Origin: Desulfoprunum sp.
Lineage (GTDB): Bacteria > Desulfobacterota > Desulfobulbia > Desulfobulbales > Desulfocapsaceae
Length of the DNA: 7,905 nt
NCBI GenBank assembly: GCA_030696435.1
Contig: JAUYSF010000042.1
Span: 1-7,905, forward strand
Direction of reading: 5' to 3'
Made by a program: the position numbers and the translations under genes
Shown: in pieces, positions 5,627 to 7,905 of the stretch
Position numbering within the stretch: position 1 is the first letter of the stretch
Layout: each line of letters opens with the position of its first letter
The notes under the pieces: generated by a model
What the model saw: the letters and a program-made list of their open reading frames with translations, nothing else
Told to the model about the DNA's origin: nothing
Databases searched by the model: none

Positions 5627-7905
5627 ATGAAAACGATTTTAATTGTCGATCAGGAAAAAAATATAACATTTACCCTGCAAAAGCTTCTGGAATCTGAATC
5701 ATTCAATGTCTTGAGCTCGCATAATCTGCAGGAGGTCATTTCCATCCTCAACATCCAGAAATTCGATCTGGTAGTAGTCAGCAGAGATATGCCCGCCAGT
5801 GGGGAGTTTGACCTCGTTCAGTGGCTCATGGAATATTCTCCCCACACACATATAATCACTCTTTCCAGTGCTGCGTCTCTTGAGGGGAAGAGCCAGAAGG
5901 TACTGGCTGATTTTACCAAACCACTCGATTTTTACTCTCTTGTCAAAACGATAAAGACCTCGCTTGCAGTCAAGGGATTCTCCGGCATACTGAGCGATAT
6001 AAGCCTTCAGGATTATATCCAGATGTTCTGCATGAACGGTTCGACCAAAGCCATTCTGGTTACCCAGAAAAATGAAAAGGGGATCATCCTTATCCGGGAT
6101 GGCAATGTTGAGTATGCCATTCAAGATCAACTGGAAGGGGAGGAGGCCTTTTTTCGGATTATGTCTTGGAAAAAAGGGACCCTCAAAGAGGTCAAGATCA
6201 AGAAATTTCCTGAAGCAAATATCCATAAGGATTTCAATTTTCTCTTGATTGAGGGTGCGAGTCGGTCAAATAGTCTACAGTTGGTAGAACCTCACGGAGA
6301 GCAGGGGCAGGATGCGCCGGTAGCCTCGCTCTCAGAGAAAACTAGCGTCAATGTGAATACACCTGGCCAGGAGAATTTTGAATCTGCAGAGGATAAGCCG
6401 GGAGTTATGAGTGGGCAGTCAATCGGACCGGGAAAAGAGAAGATAAATAGCAGATTGTCCGTAATTCCAAGGAGAAGGCCATGGCTGAAAATAGCTCTGG
6501 CCGCTATCCTTCCTCTGCTGGTCTTGATCATTGGGATCAATGGTTTCTTTCTTTCCTCTGCCCAGACTGATGTTTCAGTTCCGCAGAACAACAATGGCCA
6601 GGCAGGAGAGAAACAGAGCAGTCATGGAGAACCGGCTGTGGTCGAAATCAAAGAGGAGGTGATGAACACAAAACCTGCCGAGAATGCCTCTGTCCTTCCC
6701 AGTCCGGGGGATACTGGCACCCAGAAAGGCATCGTTATTACACCTCTGCCTGTGGCGGTAATGCCAGAAGAATTAACGGAAACGGTCATTTTACGCCTGC
6801 ACGGTTCCAACACCATCGGTGCCCAGTTTGCCCCAGCGCTCGCCCAAGGCTTTATGAAGGATATTCTTAAAGCCCCGAAGGTGGAGATCGTTGCGGGAAA
6901 TGCCAATGAAGTCAAGGTGAGGGCTGTTTTTGCCGATCGCATTGAGACTGTAGAGATTCAGGCCCATGGTTCGACCACGGGATTTGAGGGTCTGGCTCAG
7001 AAAAAATGTGACATTGCCATGTCATCAAGAAAGATTAAGGAAACAGAGATTGAGCAGCTCAAGGCCTTAGGCGATATGACCGCCATAACCAATGAGCATG
7101 TCATAGCCCTTGATGGCATTGCAGTGATCGTAAATAAAAGCAATCCGTTACAAAAGCTTGATGTGCGCAAGTTGGCGGATATTTTCACCGGAAGAATTAC
7201 CGACTGGTCGGCAGTGCAGGAGGCAAAGGGGCCGATTACGGTCTATGCCCGTGATGAGAAGTCCGGCACCTTCGATACCTTCAAACATATCGTTCTCGGT
7301 AAAACAGAGCTCAAGGCCAATGCCCAGCGATTTGAGTCGAATCCCGAGCTCTCCGATAAGGTGGCAATGGATCCTGCCGGGATTGGTTTTACCAGTCTGC
7401 CAAATATCAGAAAGGCAAAAGGGCTGGCAATTGCCGAAGAAGGGGCGGGGGCTATATTTCCCAATTTTTTTACCGTTGCTACAGAAGATTATCCCCTCTC
7501 ACGCCGCCTCTACTTTTATACCGAGGCGAATCCCTCTCAACCGCTTATCAGGGATTTTGTGGAATATACTCATTCCCGAGCCGGCCAAGCAATCGCCAAA
7601 GATCTGGGTTTTGTTGACTTAAACATTAAGAGTTTTGTCGCGGGGGCAATCGATGCGGCCGGTGTAAAGAACGCCGGACTGATACAACAGTATGCGGCAT
7701 CGACAAAAGATGCCGAGCGTCTGTCACTCAACTTCCGGTTTAAAAATAATCTCAGTGTTCTCGATAACCGGGCCATGAGGGATCTGGATAGAATTGTCGA
7801 ATATTTAAAGGAGACTATGGGTAAAAAAATCATTCTTTCGGGCTTTGCCGATAATTCCGGAGATTATGAGCACAACAGAATTCTGGCCCTGGAACGGGCT
7901 GAGAC
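5627..7905 (+). CDS. Transmembrane chimera: degenerate receiver + DUF4388 + TM + PstS-like domain + OmpA-like domain (3' end off window)
   Basis: One frame stays open from the ATG at 5627 to the window edge, 759 residues without a stop. Residues 1-113 form a CheY-like receiver with D8, S80 and K98 (TKPLD) in place, but the phospho-acceptor aligns to S52 (DLVVVSRDMP). Residues about 114-210 resemble DUF4388 (GFSGILSDISLQDYIQM, then IRDGNVEYA and GEEAFFRIMSWKKGTL). A polar linker ends in RRR (282-284), followed by a membrane helix at 287-309; the positive-inside rule places the N-terminus in the cytosol. A second linker leads to a periplasmic PstS-like ligand-binding domain (about 385-690) with LHGSNTIG (391-398), HGSTTGF (447-453), ALDGIAVIVNKSNP and YARDEKSGTFDTFK. 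From about 700 an OmpA-like domain begins (SLNFRFKNN, GFADNSGDYEHN, LALERAE) and retains the Asp and Arg that bind peptidoglycan. About 50 residues are probably missing. The ligand may be phosphate, but the family cannot fix this. AGG lies only 1 nt from the ATG, so the ribosome binding site is poor; a stop at 5615 rules out a longer N-terminus. Confidence 0.85.
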   Translation, partial: MKTILIVDQEKNITFTLQKLLESESFNVLSSHNLQEVISILNIQKFDLVVVSRDMPASGEFDLVQWLMEYSPHTHIITLSSAASLEGKSQKVLADFTKPLDFYSLVKTIKTSLAVKGFSGILSDISLQDYIQMFCMNGSTKAILVTQKNEKGIILIRDGNVEYAIQDQLEGEEAFFRIMSWKKGTLKEVKIKKFPEANIHKDFNFLLIEGASRSNSLQLVEPHGEQGQDAPVASLSEKTSVNVNTPGQENFESAEDKPGVMSGQSIGPGKEKINSRLSVIPRRRPWLKIALAAILPLLVLIIGINGFFLSSAQTDVSVPQNNNGQAGEKQSSHGEPAVVEIKEEVMNTKPAENASVLPSPGDTGTQKGIVITPLPVAVMPEELTETVILRLHGSNTIGAQFAPALAQGFMKDILKAPKVEIVAGNANEVKVRAVFADRIETVEIQAHGSTTGFEGLAQKKCDIAMSSRKIKETEIEQLKALGDMTAITNEHVIALDGIAVIVNKSNPLQKLDVRKLADIFTGRITDWSAVQEAKGPITVYARDEKSGTFDTFKHIVLGKTELKANAQRFESNPELSDKVAMDPAGIGFTSLPNIRKAKGLAIAEEGAGAIFPNFFTVATEDYPLSRRLYFYTEANPSQPLIRDFVEYTHSRAGQAIAKDLGFVDLNIKSFVAGAIDAAGVKNAGLIQQYAASTKDAERLSLNFRFKNNLSVLDNRAMRDLDRIVEYLKETMGKKIILSGFADNSGDYEHNRILALERAE

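Noticed and set aside
5476..5697. Open frame of 73 codons upstream of and overlapping the sensor gene
   Set aside because: It overlaps the start of the receiver domain in another frame, its composition resembles no family, and it has no ribosome binding site.
6482..6780. Possibility that the sensor gene is really two adjacent genes
   Set aside because: The frame is continuous through both linkers and the membrane helix with no stop, and no ribosome binding site with a start codon near the helix is convincing. The fusion is taken as real, though read evidence would be decisive.

Overview
The window carries seven protein-coding genes, six of them recognisable housekeeping or widespread families and one, at the right edge, with a domain order I do not know from any described protein. 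Base composition is close to balanced. The mix of an E. coli-type NadA, a PEP-synthase/PPDK regulator, a DUF4388-type receiver protein and a PstS-like/OmpA-like envelope protein suggests a Gram-negative bacterium, most likely a member of the Desulfobacterota (Desulfobulbales-like). That placement is an inference from family style, not from a marker gene.

Left part (1-2369): the 3' part of coaBC (coenzyme A synthesis) runs rightward into the window and faces a leftward pair, ppsR followed by ychJ, 42 bp apart. ppsR encodes the kinase/phosphorylase that switches PEP synthase or pyruvate phosphate dikinase. ychJ encodes a small zinc-finger-like protein with a SEC-C motif at each end.

Middle (2370-4312): a 233-bp divergent spacer holding a long imperfect stem-loop separates ppsR from a rightward DUF3524 glycosyltransferase, the family of the tRNA-queuosine mannosyltransferase. 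Shikimate kinase (aroK) follows after 62 bp that contain a perfect hairpin next to its ribosome binding site. The P-loop of this AroK has Gly where Ser/Thr is normal. aroK converges on nadA with a single base between the stop codons, and one hairpin with T-runs on both sides looks like a shared bidirectional terminator lying inside both reading frames.

Right part (4310-7905): nadA (quinolinate synthase, [4Fe-4S]) runs leftward. A 258-bp divergent spacer with an inverted repeat placed between two possible -35 boxes leads to a rightward gene that is open from 5627 to the end of the window (at least 759 residues). It encodes, in order, a degenerate receiver domain (phospho-acceptor Asp replaced by Ser), a DUF4388 domain, a linker, one transmembrane helix, a second linker, a PstS-like periplasmic ligand-binding domain, and the start of an OmpA-like peptidoglycan-binding domain. 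It looks like a one-polypeptide bridge between cytosol, inner membrane, periplasm and cell wall, and is the most interesting object here.

The genes do not form one pathway. They cover cofactor synthesis (CoA, NAD), aromatic amino acid synthesis, carbon flux control at PEP, and tRNA modification. I saw no mobile element, CRISPR array, tRNA or rRNA.
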